Shown here: one piece after another, positions 34,016 to 42,143 of the stretch
Layout: each line of letters opens with the position of its first letter
Position numbering within the stretch: the stretch's first letter is position 1
Source of the DNA: CAZKHG01 sp964552655
GTDB lineage: Bacteria > Bacteroidota > Bacteroidia > Bacteroidales > Tenuifilaceae
NCBI GenBank assembly: GCA_964552655.1
Contig: CAZKHG010000018.1
Location: 1-60,865, forward strand
Direction of reading: 5' to 3'
Length of the DNA: 60,865 nucleotides
Notes under the pieces: generated by a model
What the model was told of the DNA's origin: nothing
The model's database searches: none
What the model saw: only the letters and a program-made list of their open reading frames with translations
Position numbers and translations under genes: made by a program

Positions 34016-34702
34016 CTATTTAAAGTTAAACATCTCCTGTAGGTTATTTGTTTGGCCGAAAACCACAAAAATGTCCCCTTCCATCAGGATTAATTCATTG
34101 GAATAATCAGGAATTACCTCTGGAATTTCCTTTACACCACCCAGAATATTCTTATGGGGGATATTTCTTTTAACAGATACTAGTTTAACAGAAAACCTTT
34201 CCTCAAGGTTAACTTCTTCCAGGGTTGAACCCCAATAGATTTCTGGAACGGGATATTCGATTATTTGGTACTTATCAGTTACAGTATAGCTATCGGAAAT
34301 TCCTTTTAGCTGCAACTTTTTGGCAAAACGTTCGGCAGATTCTTTTTCGGGTGATAAAACCTCCGTGACCCCAATAGCCTCAAGTACTGTTTTATGTAAA
34401 TCATTGATAGCCCGACCAATAATTCGCTTTACGTTAAGCTGTTTTAGCAAAGCGGTAGTCATAACAGAGGCACCAAAATCCTCACCAATGGCAACAATAA
34501 CGGCATCAGCCTCATTAAGAGGAAGTGAGCGTAATGAATCAATATCATTCGTATCGCAGGAGATTGTTGTTGATATCATATCCTTGCACTGCTGAACCCT
34601 CAGCTTACTTTGGTCAATCCCTATAACCTCATGCCCCATCTCGGTTAATCGTGCCGATAAGGCAATGCCAAAGTTTCCCAAACCAATAACAATGTATTTC
34701 AT
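34016..34702 (-). CDS. trkA: TrkA/KtrA-type potassium-channel regulatory subunit
   Basis: The product is 228 aa: an RCK N-domain with a dinucleotide-binding fold (YIVIGLGNFGIALSARL; acidic Asp30 at the end of beta-2 in VIGID), then a C-terminal RCK_C domain (about 140-226). One RCK unit, as in KtrA, assembles as a ring on the cytoplasmic face of the potassium channel and gates it in response to nucleotides. The gene lies 14 nt after the trkH-like gene and is cotranscribed with it. The single-unit size points to a Ktr-type rather than a double-RCK Trk system. Confidence 0.93.
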   Translation of the reverse strand: MKYIVIGLGNFGIALSARLTEMGHEVIGIDQSKLRVQQCKDMISTTISCDTNDIDSLRSLPLNEADAVIVAIGEDFGASVMTTALLKQLNVKRIIGRAINDLHKTVLEAIGVTEVLSPEKESAERFAKKLQLKGISDSYTVTDKYQIIEYPVPEIYWGSTLEEVNLEERFSVKLVSVKRNIPHKNILGGVKEIPEVIPDYSNELILMEGDIFVVFGQTNNLQEMFNFK

Positions 34703-34716
34703 AGATTTATAATTAA

Positions 34717-36543
34717 CTAAGTAATAAACAGATTTTCACTCGGATAGCGATACGTTTTATAAACCGCTTTTTTTATGATTCCTACAAGTATTGTAAACAT
34801 ACCCACCCTGCCAATTAGCATTGTAATTACAATTACGAATTTTGAAGCAGAACTCAAATCAGCAGTAATTCCTAAAGATAAACCAACTGTTGAGAAAGCT
34901 GAAACGCATTCGAAAATAATCTTCAGCAAGCTGAATTGGGGATCAAAGAAACCAACAAAAAAAACAGAGAGCCCTATAACCAATAGTGATAAAACCATAA
35001 TAGCAAACGAACGGCGGATGGTTTCATTTGAAATCTCTACCCCCTTATACTCAACCTTTTCCTTTCCCCGGGCTAGCCCAACAAAGTTTAACACTGAAAC
35101 TGCAAAGGTTGTTGTTTTAATCCCACCGCCGGTTGATCCGGGCGAAGCGCCAATCCACATCAATAACAAGGTAATAAGAGCCGTTGACTCCAGAATTGCA
35201 GATGTGTCAACAGTATTGAAACCTGCGGTTCTGGGAGCAACTGACCCCAAAAAAGCCCCGGTAATCTTTCCGGCAATGGATAACCCTTTAAGGGTATTGT
35301 TATATTCGGTAACGAAGAATAAAACCATACCAGATACAATCAAAATAAGAGTAGTATAAACAACTAAACGGGTACCAGCAGCAATTACATGGGGTTTGTG
35401 GCTATAATACTGTTGAAAGCCTAGCGACTGCTTAATCTTATTCTTGATATAATGTTTCGATAGTGTATAATAGTTGAAGAGAATTGGAAACCCAATCCCC
35501 CCAAACACAACCAGAAAACCAATTACCCAGTGAAATCCATAGGCATTTCTGATCTCAGGATCGTATAGATTGCCAGAATAGGTTGAGAAACCTGCGTTAC
35601 AGAAAGCAGAAATTGAATGGAAAATAGCCACCCAAAACCTATTGTGGCTGGACCCTAAATTTTCGTGGTTTAGAATAAAGAAAAGAACCACTGCACCTAT
35701 CAACTCAATTACTAAAGTGAAAACAATAATCTTTAAAAGAGTTTTAAAAACCTGACTAAGATTTGACTCGTTTATCATATCCTTTATTACCAACTGGTTG
35801 GTGAATGATGATTCTCCTTTAAAGAAGATTCCAAAAAAGCTGGTAAAGGTCATTACCCCTAATCCGCCAAGCTGTATCAGAATTAAAATGATACCCTTCC
35901 CTAATGCGGTAAATGAGGTTGCTGTATCAACAGCCGTTAACCCGGTAACACAAACAGCGCTTGTTGAGGTAAAAAGGGCATCAATAAAGCTAATTCCTGA
36001 ATGAGTTGACATGGGCATCATAAGTAAACCTGCCCCAAAAAGGATTAACAGTACAAAGCTGAATGTGAAAATCAAAGCCGGGTTAAGGGTTTTATTGAAA
36101 AGGGTTAAGCTGCTACCTGAAAACTCGTAAAAGAAGGTTAAAAAGGCAAAAGCGTGAACTATGATACCCATTCTGAAAAATGCCAGGCCTGGATGGTTAA
36201 GATAAAATGTTTCGCTAACCAAAATCCTGAAAAAGAATATTACTACAATCAGGGTAAATATTAAATAGTTAGATATTTTGGAATGAACCTTAATTTCTTT
36301 TCTATAACCCAGAAATAGGCGTAAGGAGAATAAAATTAAATAGATGGTTATAAAAAAATTAAAAATTAGCGTGATAGAATCTTTTATACCTGCCTTATTT
36401 GGGAAACCAATATCATAGAATACGAGTATAATTGCACCAATAGTTAAGTAAAACAAGAAAATATTGGCGAAGTTAATTAAACTCCTTTGCAACTTATACA
36501 GCCTATCAAGTATGCCGATTGATAAAAAGTGACTTTTCTTCAT
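34717..36543 (-). CDS. trkH: TrkH/KtrB-family potassium uptake channel
   Basis: The product is 608 aa. The N-terminal 150 residues add several membrane helices before the core. The core has four pore-loop repeats with filter-like motifs: TSTSAVCVTGL, AFCNAGFST, ASPGSTGGG and SAFSTVGLSLG. This is typical of the SKT channel superfamily (TrkH/KtrB). It takes up K+ across the inner membrane together with the RCK subunit encoded downstream. The extended N-terminus is longer than that of KtrB (about 450 aa). It is transcribed divergently from the SiaC-like gene, with a notable dyad between them (36657-36685). Confidence 0.93.
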   Translation of the reverse strand: MKKSHFLSIGILDRLYKLQRSLINFANIFLFYLTIGAIILVFYDIGFPNKAGIKDSITLIFNFFITIYLILFSLRLFLGYRKEIKVHSKISNYLIFTLIVVIFFFRILVSETFYLNHPGLAFFRMGIIVHAFAFLTFFYEFSGSSLTLFNKTLNPALIFTFSFVLLILFGAGLLMMPMSTHSGISFIDALFTSTSAVCVTGLTAVDTATSFTALGKGIILILIQLGGLGVMTFTSFFGIFFKGESSFTNQLVIKDMINESNLSQVFKTLLKIIVFTLVIELIGAVVLFFILNHENLGSSHNRFWVAIFHSISAFCNAGFSTYSGNLYDPEIRNAYGFHWVIGFLVVFGGIGFPILFNYYTLSKHYIKNKIKQSLGFQQYYSHKPHVIAAGTRLVVYTTLILIVSGMVLFFVTEYNNTLKGLSIAGKITGAFLGSVAPRTAGFNTVDTSAILESTALITLLLMWIGASPGSTGGGIKTTTFAVSVLNFVGLARGKEKVEYKGVEISNETIRRSFAIMVLSLLVIGLSVFFVGFFDPQFSLLKIIFECVSAFSTVGLSLGITADLSSASKFVIVITMLIGRVGMFTILVGIIKKAVYKTYRYPSENLFIT

Positions 36544-36656
36544 CTAAAAAACAAATAACTGGCAAAGGTAAAAACAATTATTATAGATAATATCCACTTT
36601 AGAATTATTCATATCAATTTTATCAAGGATAATATGCTTTTCAATAATAATTTTGA

Positions 36657-36685
36657 AACCTTTATCAAATGAGGTGATAAAGGTT
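36657..36685. promoter_or_regulatory. 11-bp dyad between divergent trkH and siaC-like genes
   Basis: AACCTTTATCA (36657-36667) and TGATAAAGGTT (36675-36685) form a perfect inverted repeat with a 7-nt spacer. No T-run follows it on the plus strand. It lies upstream of both genes, so it looks more like an operator than a terminator. A related TTTATCAAGGATAA sequence lies near 36619-36632. Confidence 0.45.
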
Positions 36686-36725
36686 GGTCGGTTAAGTGAT
36701 ATAAATTTAATTATTTAGTTATATT

Positions 36726-36733
36726 TACGTTTG
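36726..36733 (+). promoter_or_regulatory. -7 box for the SiaC-like gene
   Basis: TACGTTTG matches TAnnTTTG exactly and ends 17 nt before the ATG at 36751. Confidence 0.45.
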
Positions 36734-36750
36734 GTAAAAATAAAGATAAA

Positions 36751-37146
36751 ATGAAGGCCCTTAAAATTGAAGCGGCAATAGATACACCGGAAATTTTTTT
36801 TGATCCTGTTACTAAAATATTTTCCATTTCAGGCATCTCGCACCCTGAGAATGCGAAAGAGTTTTACCAAACCGTGCTTAACTGGCTCGATGAATTTTAC
36901 GAGGATATTAAGGATCGCGGCAAAACAAAGGTCATTGTTGATTTAAACTTCAAATATATCAACTCATCTTCGTACAAATACCTGCGCGATATCATGCGTA
37001 AGATATCTAATATGAGGAATAATGGCGTAGAGGTTGAGGTAATCTGGAACTATCATGAAGAAGATGAGGATTTGCTGAACGAAGGAACGGTACTTTTTGA
37101 ACTTCCTGAAGTTAACCTGCCATACAGGTGTATTCCTTATTCCTGA
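36751..37146 (+). CDS. SiaC-family (DUF1987) regulatory phosphoprotein
   Basis: The product is 131 aa, close to the family length. The DUF1987 pattern is visible throughout: TPEIFFDPVTKIFSISGISHPENA, VIVDLNFKYINSSSYKYL, and EVIWNYHEEDEDLLNEG. SiaC proteins are STAS-like partner-switching proteins that are phosphorylated at one Ser/Thr by a SiaB-type kinase, dephosphorylated by a SiaA-type phosphatase, and that bind a diguanylate cyclase in Pseudomonas. The likely phosphosite is within Ser72-Ser74. No SiaA- or SiaB-like gene is adjacent, so the cognate enzymes must be elsewhere, if they exist. It precedes a small conserved gene and is divergent from the potassium-channel gene. Confidence 0.88.
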   Translation: MKALKIEAAIDTPEIFFDPVTKIFSISGISHPENAKEFYQTVLNWLDEFYEDIKDRGKTKVIVDLNFKYINSSSYKYLRDIMRKISNMRNNGVEVEVIWNYHEEDEDLLNEGTVLFELPEVNLPYRCIPYS

Positions 37147-37213
37147 GTAAGAATAATCTTGTTGCAAGATTTTCTCATTCCCGGTTCTGGTAAGTAACAT
37201 TCAAAAAAAATGT

Positions 37214-37221
37214 TACTTTTG
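37214..37221 (+). promoter_or_regulatory. -7 box for the small conserved gene
   Basis: TACTTTTG matches TAnnTTTG exactly and ends 28 nt before the ATG at 37250. Confidence 0.5.
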
Positions 37222-37249
37222 CGGCTAATTAAACAAACATTATCTGAAT

Positions 37250-37543
37250 ATGGCAAAGAAAAGAGAAATTAAGAAAGATGTAGATTTTCTTGTAAGCGAG
37301 GTTGTTAGCGATTGCTATGCCTACATGTATATCAATGGGGAAAAAAATAAGGAAAAGGTGCTCGATATTATCAGCAATATGATTGAAAAGAGAAATCAGC
37401 TATTCGAGAGAATTAATAACCCTTCCAAAGAATTTGATTCCAAGCAGATTAAATCACATTATAAAGCAATTCAAACTGATTTATTGGCTGCTGCTGATGA
37501 ATCCTTTACCAAGCTTAGCGAGCTCTCTTCCAAAAAGAAGTAG
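37250..37543 (+). CDS. Small conserved helical protein of unknown function
   Basis: The product is 97 aa, charged and mostly helical, without a signal peptide or membrane segment. It begins MAKKREIKKDVDFLVSEVVS and ends with a Lys-rich tail (SSKKK). I recognise it only as a type of small protein seen in Bacteroidota genomes and can name no domain. It has its own -7 box and is followed by a strong terminator, so it is a real, independently transcribed gene. Its length, charge and position suggest a cytoplasmic accessory protein, but no function can be assigned. Confidence 0.75.
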   Translation: MAKKREIKKDVDFLVSEVVSDCYAYMYINGEKNKEKVLDIISNMIEKRNQLFERINNPSKEFDSKQIKSHYKAIQTDLLAAADESFTKLSELSSKKK

Positions 37544-37554
37544 TTCATTTTATT

Positions 37555-37606
37555 AAAATCGGTTTTCATTCTTAACTCTAGCAAGAATTGAAAGCCGATT
37601 TTTTAT
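37555..37606 (+). terminator. Strong terminator after the small conserved gene
   Basis: AAAATCGG / CCGATTTT (37555-37562 and 37595-37602) continues inward with about ten further pairs and one bulge, giving a stem of nearly 20 bp with a 9-nt loop and a T-run. It ends 9 nt before the MalY-type start codon. Confidence 0.85.
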
Positions 37607-37614
37607 TTTCCGGT

Positions 37615-38799
37615 ATGGCAAAATACAACTTCGATCAGGTTTACAGCAGGGATAACACCTCATGTGTAAAATATGATTTACGCAAAGAAATCTTTGGCAA
37701 CGAGAGCGTAATCCCTATGTGGGTAGCTGATATGGATATTCCCACACCCGACTTTATTATCAGGGCTATAAACGACAGGTGCAACCACCCTTTTCTGGGC
37801 TATACCTTTCGTGATAACAGCTATCACAATTCAATTGTCCGCTGGGTAAAACTGAGGCATGGCTGGGATATAAAAGCAGAGTGGATCAATTTTTGCCCCG
37901 GTGTAGTTGCTGGCCTTAACCAAGTTATTCTAGCCTTTACTCAACCTAACGATAAAATAATAATACAGCCTCCTGTTTATCATCCCTTTTTCCACACTGT
38001 TGCCAACAACTCCCGCCAGCTGATATTAAATCCGTTAAAAGAGGTTAGTGGACACTACCAGTTTGATGTTGAAGATCTTGAAAGAAAAATAAAACTTGGG
38101 GCAAAGATGCTCATTCTTTCTAACCCCCATAACCCGGTTGGCAGAGTCTGGAATGAAACAGAACTTAAAGCGATAGGCGATTTATGCACGAGATACAACA
38201 TCATTACTGTTTCTGATGAAATTCATTCCGATTTGGTTTTCAGGCCCAATAAACATTTACCTTTCGCTAGTTTAAAACCAGAATACTCACAAAATTCCAT
38301 AACTCTGGGTGCACCAAGCAAAACTTTTAATACAGCCGGACTTGCCACAGGATTTGTAATCATCCCAAATAAAGATCTTTTCGAAAAGTATAAAAAGTCC
38401 CTGGAAATGACCGGCGCCGGTTTAGGAAATTTATTTGGGATAGAAGCGCTTAAGGCATCATTTACCCCCGAAGGAGGGGAATGGTTGCAGGAGTTGCTGG
38501 ATTACCTAAAAGGAAATATTGAGCTGGTTCAAAACTTTTTAAACGAAAAATTACCCCAAGTGAAATTTACACCTCCCGAAGGAACTTACCTGCTTTGGCT
38601 CGACTTTAGAGATTTAGATATACCTGAAAATAAGCTAAATGAATTACTTGTAAACATAGCAGGCATTGGGTTTAATTCAGGCAGTGGGTTTGGAGATGAA
38701 GGAGCTGGGTTTCAGCGTATGAATATTGCTTGTCCCAGATCAATTGTACAAGAAGTTTTAGTACGATTAGAAAAGGCATTTAGTGATTTCAAAACCTAA
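37615..38799 (+). CDS. MalY/PatB-type PLP-dependent C-S lyase/aminotransferase
   Basis: The product is 394 aa, a class I/II aminotransferase fold enzyme. Family marks are PMWVADMDIPTPDFI near residue 33, the substrate-side loop SNPHNPVGRVWN, SDEIHSDLVF, and the PLP Lys in LGAPSKTFNTAGL. MalY/PatB enzymes cleave cystathionine or cysteine and release H2S, pyruvate and ammonia, in the cytoplasm. The frame runs up to a TTG at 37588 that lies inside a terminator stem, so the ATG at 37615 is the real start. Its 3' end overlaps the convergent DUF4421 gene by 11 bp. No promoter is visible between the terminator and the ATG. Confidence 0.92.
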   Translation: MAKYNFDQVYSRDNTSCVKYDLRKEIFGNESVIPMWVADMDIPTPDFIIRAINDRCNHPFLGYTFRDNSYHNSIVRWVKLRHGWDIKAEWINFCPGVVAGLNQVILAFTQPNDKIIIQPPVYHPFFHTVANNSRQLILNPLKEVSGHYQFDVEDLERKIKLGAKMLILSNPHNPVGRVWNETELKAIGDLCTRYNIITVSDEIHSDLVFRPNKHLPFASLKPEYSQNSITLGAPSKTFNTAGLATGFVIIPNKDLFEKYKKSLEMTGAGLGNLFGIEALKASFTPEGGEWLQELLDYLKGNIELVQNFLNEKLPQVKFTPPEGTYLLWLDFRDLDIPENKLNELLVNIAGIGFNSGSGFGDEGAGFQRMNIACPRSIVQEVLVRLEKAFSDFKT

Positions 38800-39790
38800 A
38801 TCCTCCCAGGAACATAACGCTTAAAATACCGGTTTTAATGGTTAAACTCCTAGCTGGTAAATAGGAGTTATTCCAATCTAAAACAAATCCTCCAAAAAAC
38901 CATCTCCCATTGTAACCACTACTAACCCGGGTGCTAAGCCTGAAATAAATATTGTTGTATTTGTTGATCCCGTCACCAACAACAAAGATCTTTTGTTGGA
39001 CATAACCTATACCGGCAAAAAACATAGGGTTAACAAAAAAATTTCCCTTAGTGAATGAATATGTTACTCCAGGCTGAATGGCTCCCCCCAAATAGCTCCC
39101 TTTATACAAAAAATCCTGATCATTAAATGATGATTTTATGGAAAAGGGGATTAAGGTTGAATCGCCTGAGATGTTGATTGAGGAGTAATTTGCATAAATT
39201 AAGCCAGCCCAAACATTTTTAACCTGTTTCTCCGTCATCTTAAAAGAGGCATTTAATGAATACCGCCTGGGGTTTAAGCTGTAAATGGTTTCAAATCCAT
39301 TTGTCTGATAATTTATATCTGGTCGGATTATTTTGGAATTAAGGTTAGTAAAATCAGGGTTAACCGCTGAGGAGTTGGCAATGAAAAAACCGCTATAATT
39401 CCTTTGAAAAAGCGAAACATGAAGGTAACGTAAAGTCAGGTTTAGCTGATAATCAACAATATCTGTTTTGCCAAATCTGTTGATATCCTGTTCCGTACCG
39501 GGCAATTTAGTTGTAAAATTGATCAACAGGTTATTAACAGAAAATCCTATTCCACTAACTACCCCATTGTTTGGTTTATAGCTGATTTTTTCATTTGTCC
39601 CACTTTTATTCCCGTTAGCGATAATGAATGATAACTCCCTGACACCAGTATATATTCTCACTGAAAAACGTTGTTTGAATGGTACAACATATAAGGTATC
39701 GGGTTTTAATGCTAAACCATTAAAACCTAAAAAGGAGATCAATATTATAATTGCAAGACGTAACAAAACTTTTTTTTTAAATCGCGCCAA
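38789..39790 (-). CDS. DUF4421 family probable outer-membrane barrel protein
   Basis: The product is 333 aa with a signal peptide (hydrophobic residues 9-27). The mature part has alternating beta-strand patterns, the typical DUF4421 piece YKPNNGVVSGIGFSVNNLLINF, and a C-terminal strand ending GGFRF, as expected of an outer-membrane beta-barrel. Function in the family is unknown. It ends 11 bp inside the convergent MalY gene and is transcribed alone. Confidence 0.8.
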   Translation of the reverse strand: MARFKKKVLLRLAIIILISFLGFNGLALKPDTLYVVPFKQRFSVRIYTGVRELSFIIANGNKSGTNEKISYKPNNGVVSGIGFSVNNLLINFTTKLPGTEQDINRFGKTDIVDYQLNLTLRYLHVSLFQRNYSGFFIANSSAVNPDFTNLNSKIIRPDINYQTNGFETIYSLNPRRYSLNASFKMTEKQVKNVWAGLIYANYSSINISGDSTLIPFSIKSSFNDQDFLYKGSYLGGAIQPGVTYSFTKGNFFVNPMFFAGIGYVQQKIFVVGDGINKYNNIYFRLSTRVSSGYNGRWFFGGFVLDWNNSYLPARSLTIKTGILSVMFLGGFRF

Positions 39791-39972
39791 ATGTAGTTAA
39801 ATGTAACTGAAAAAATAGAATCCGATTTAATTTGATAGAATTGGGTGAACTATTTACCCAAATTATGGTTTAATGATTTAATAGTTATCATTCAACATGA
39901 ATAATTATCAATATGAATTGAGGTGAAAAATAATTCATGTATCTTAGTTATCAAAATTATCAGAAGATCATT

Positions 39973-41025
39973 ATGAATTTCAAGCTGAAAATCTTATACC
40001 TCACCTTAATCTTGACGATTCATTTTCTCTATACCTACGGACAACCAAGTCAATTAAAATATGCAATAAATCCCGATACCTTAAAAAAGATTGACACAGA
40101 GCTGAAGAATGATATTTATGGCAAAATAACAGGGATCGTAATTATGGTCAAGTCCAGAATTATTTTTGAGAATTACTATGGATTTAACAGCAATATCACC
40201 CTGCACCCAATAAGTTCGGTAACAAAAAGTGTAACATCATTGATAACAGGAATCTGTTTGGACAAAGGAATTATCAGTTCCATAGATGTACCTATATATA
40301 CCTATTTCCCGGAATACAAATCGATTTTTGATAAAGATACATTGAAAAAAAGGATTACCATCCGGCATTTATTAAATCAAACATCAGGGTTAAGGTGGGA
40401 CGAATGGACTAAACATTACTCCTATGCAGGAAACGCTTTAATTGAGCTGAGCCAATCGGATAGCAATTGGGTTAAAACCACCCTTAGCTTACCAATAGAC
40501 TATAAACCAGGTACTCATTTTACCTATAATAGCGGGAACTCACAGGTTATCAAAGAGATTCTTTGTAAAGCATCAGGGAAGGATTTTGATTGGCTGGCAA
40601 ACAGCTACTTGTTTAAACCTCTTGGCATAGATAACATCCATTGGGATTACTACTCAGGCAACGGTTACCCCGCCTGGGGTGGAATCTCAACCACAACCCG
40701 GGAAATGGCTCGTATTGGCACATTAGTTTGTTTTAAGGGCAATTGGAACAACAACCAAATTGTTTCGGAGGAATGGATTAGAGTTTCAACGAACGTTGAA
40801 TCAAAAAACGGCAAGGCTGATTATGGTTTGCATTGGTGGATATCGAAACAACCTGATAATATGCCGCTTATTTATGCTGCAGGCTATGGTGATCAGTACA
40901 TTTATATTGCACCAGACAAACAAATAGTAATTGCAATAAATGGTCAGAATTTTACCGATTATAAATGGCCCAAAACAATAGATAAACTCATAAATACTAT
41001 ACTTTCATCAATAACAATAGAATAA
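39973..41025 (+). CDS. Secreted serine hydrolase of the beta-lactamase (class C/PBP-like) family
   Basis: The product is 350 aa with a signal peptide (residues 1-24, ending YTYGQ). The catalytic pieces are visible: SxxK as SVTK (Ser82, Lys85) and the Tyr motif HFTYNSGNS. The third (KTG/HxG-like) box is probably YAAGYGDQYIYI. The fold includes class C esterases, D-aminopeptidases and PBP4-type enzymes; nothing indicates that it degrades antibiotics. It acts in the periplasm or outside the cell. The frame extends to an ATG at 39937, but the signal peptide begins at 39973. It lies 23 nt upstream of the dihydroorotate-dehydrogenase-like gene. Confidence 0.9.
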   Translation: MNFKLKILYLTLILTIHFLYTYGQPSQLKYAINPDTLKKIDTELKNDIYGKITGIVIMVKSRIIFENYYGFNSNITLHPISSVTKSVTSLITGICLDKGIISSIDVPIYTYFPEYKSIFDKDTLKKRITIRHLLNQTSGLRWDEWTKHYSYAGNALIELSQSDSNWVKTTLSLPIDYKPGTHFTYNSGNSQVIKEILCKASGKDFDWLANSYLFKPLGIDNIHWDYYSGNGYPAWGGISTTTREMARIGTLVCFKGNWNNNQIVSEEWIRVSTNVESKNGKADYGLHWWISKQPDNMPLIYAAGYGDQYIYIAPDKQIVIAINGQNFTDYKWPKTIDKLINTILSSITIE

Positions 41026-41048
41026 AATAAATCCAAATACCATCAGCT

Positions 41049-42062
41049 ATGAATAAACTTAGTACAACTTATCTGGGACTTGAATTGAAGAACCCAATAA
41101 TAGTGGGTGCTTCGTCCCTGACAAATGATGTGGAGAGTCTTAAGGCTATCGAAAAAGCCGGTGCCGGGGCTATAGTTATAAAATCACTGTTCGAGGAACA
41201 GGTACAACTGGAAGAGCTGGAAATGCAAAACGAGCTCGAAGAGTACACCGAAAGACATGCGGAAATGACTAACCTCTTTCCAACCCTTAAACACGCCGGA
41301 CCCAAGGAGCATCTGATAAAAATCCGAATGGCTAAAGAAAACCTGAAAATTCCGATAATAGCAAGTTTAAATGCCATTCATCTTGAAACTTGGATTGAGT
41401 ATGCCAGGGAAATTGAGAAAACTGGTGCCGATGCCCTTGAGCTAAATTTCTACGCTACTCCAAAAGATTTTGATGTGGAAGGTAAAGTGATTATTCAATC
41501 GCAGCTGGATATCCTTAAAGCTGTAAAAAAAGAGGTTAAAATTCCATTAGCCATAAAATTAAGCCCTTTTTACACTAACCCATTGAATGTGATCGGAAGG
41601 CTGGATAAAACGGAAATACAGGGTTTGGTCCTATTCAACCGGATGTTTCAACCTGATATTGATATAGATAAAGAGGAATTAGTTCAAACCATTATGTTCA
41701 GTTCGAACAGCGACGCCAGACTAGCACTAAGATATGTTGGGTTGCTCTATGGGAATGTTGCTGCCGATATCTGTGGATGTTCAGGTATTATGAATGGTAA
41801 CGATGCAATTAAAATAATTCTTGCTGGCGCGTCGGCTTTTCAGGTAGTGGGAACTCTTTACCAGAATGGTCTTGGTCAAATAAATGTTATTCTTAACGAA
41901 ATTGAGGAATGGATGGATAAAAAAGGGTACAAATCGTTACGCGATTTTCAGGGGAAACTCGCAAAGAAGAATTTGAAAGATCCTTTTGCTTACCGCAGAG
42001 CCCAGTACGTTGATATTTTGATGCGTTCCAATGATATAATCAAAAAGAATAAGCTTACATAG
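41049..42062 (+). CDS. Dihydroorotate dehydrogenase-like flavoprotein
   Basis: The product is 337 aa with a TIM-barrel oxidoreductase pattern like PyrD: TTYLGLELKNPIIVGASSLTND at the N-terminus, ELNFYATPKD, LAIKLSPFYTN, and the FMN-phosphate-binding end IILAGASAFQVVGTLYQNG. It lacks the usual PyrD active-site NVSCPN-type motif (here LELNFYAT), so it may be a paralogue with another substrate rather than the pyrimidine enzyme. It is widespread in Bacteroidota as an annotated 'dihydroorotate dehydrogenase-like protein'. Cytoplasmic, and probably cotranscribed with the hydrolase gene upstream. Confidence 0.85.
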   Translation: MNKLSTTYLGLELKNPIIVGASSLTNDVESLKAIEKAGAGAIVIKSLFEEQVQLEELEMQNELEEYTERHAEMTNLFPTLKHAGPKEHLIKIRMAKENLKIPIIASLNAIHLETWIEYAREIEKTGADALELNFYATPKDFDVEGKVIIQSQLDILKAVKKEVKIPLAIKLSPFYTNPLNVIGRLDKTEIQGLVLFNRMFQPDIDIDKEELVQTIMFSSNSDARLALRYVGLLYGNVAADICGCSGIMNGNDAIKIILAGASAFQVVGTLYQNGLGQINVILNEIEEWMDKKGYKSLRDFQGKLAKKNLKDPFAYRRAQYVDILMRSNDIIKKNKLT

Positions 42063-42143
42063 CTGTAACTGAAATGTAACTAACCCTCGGCTTTTTTATC
42101 AAGGGTTTAATTATTTAGTTTATCCGGGATAATCTGTCAAACT

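Noticed and set aside
37588..37614. TTG start for the MalY-type gene
   Set aside because: The codon lies inside the stem of a strong terminator, and the family N-terminus begins at the ATG 37615.
42082..42107. Terminator after the dihydroorotate-dehydrogenase-like gene
   Set aside because: The stem is only 6 bp (AACCCT/AGGGTT) and the T-run lies within the loop, so it is not counted.
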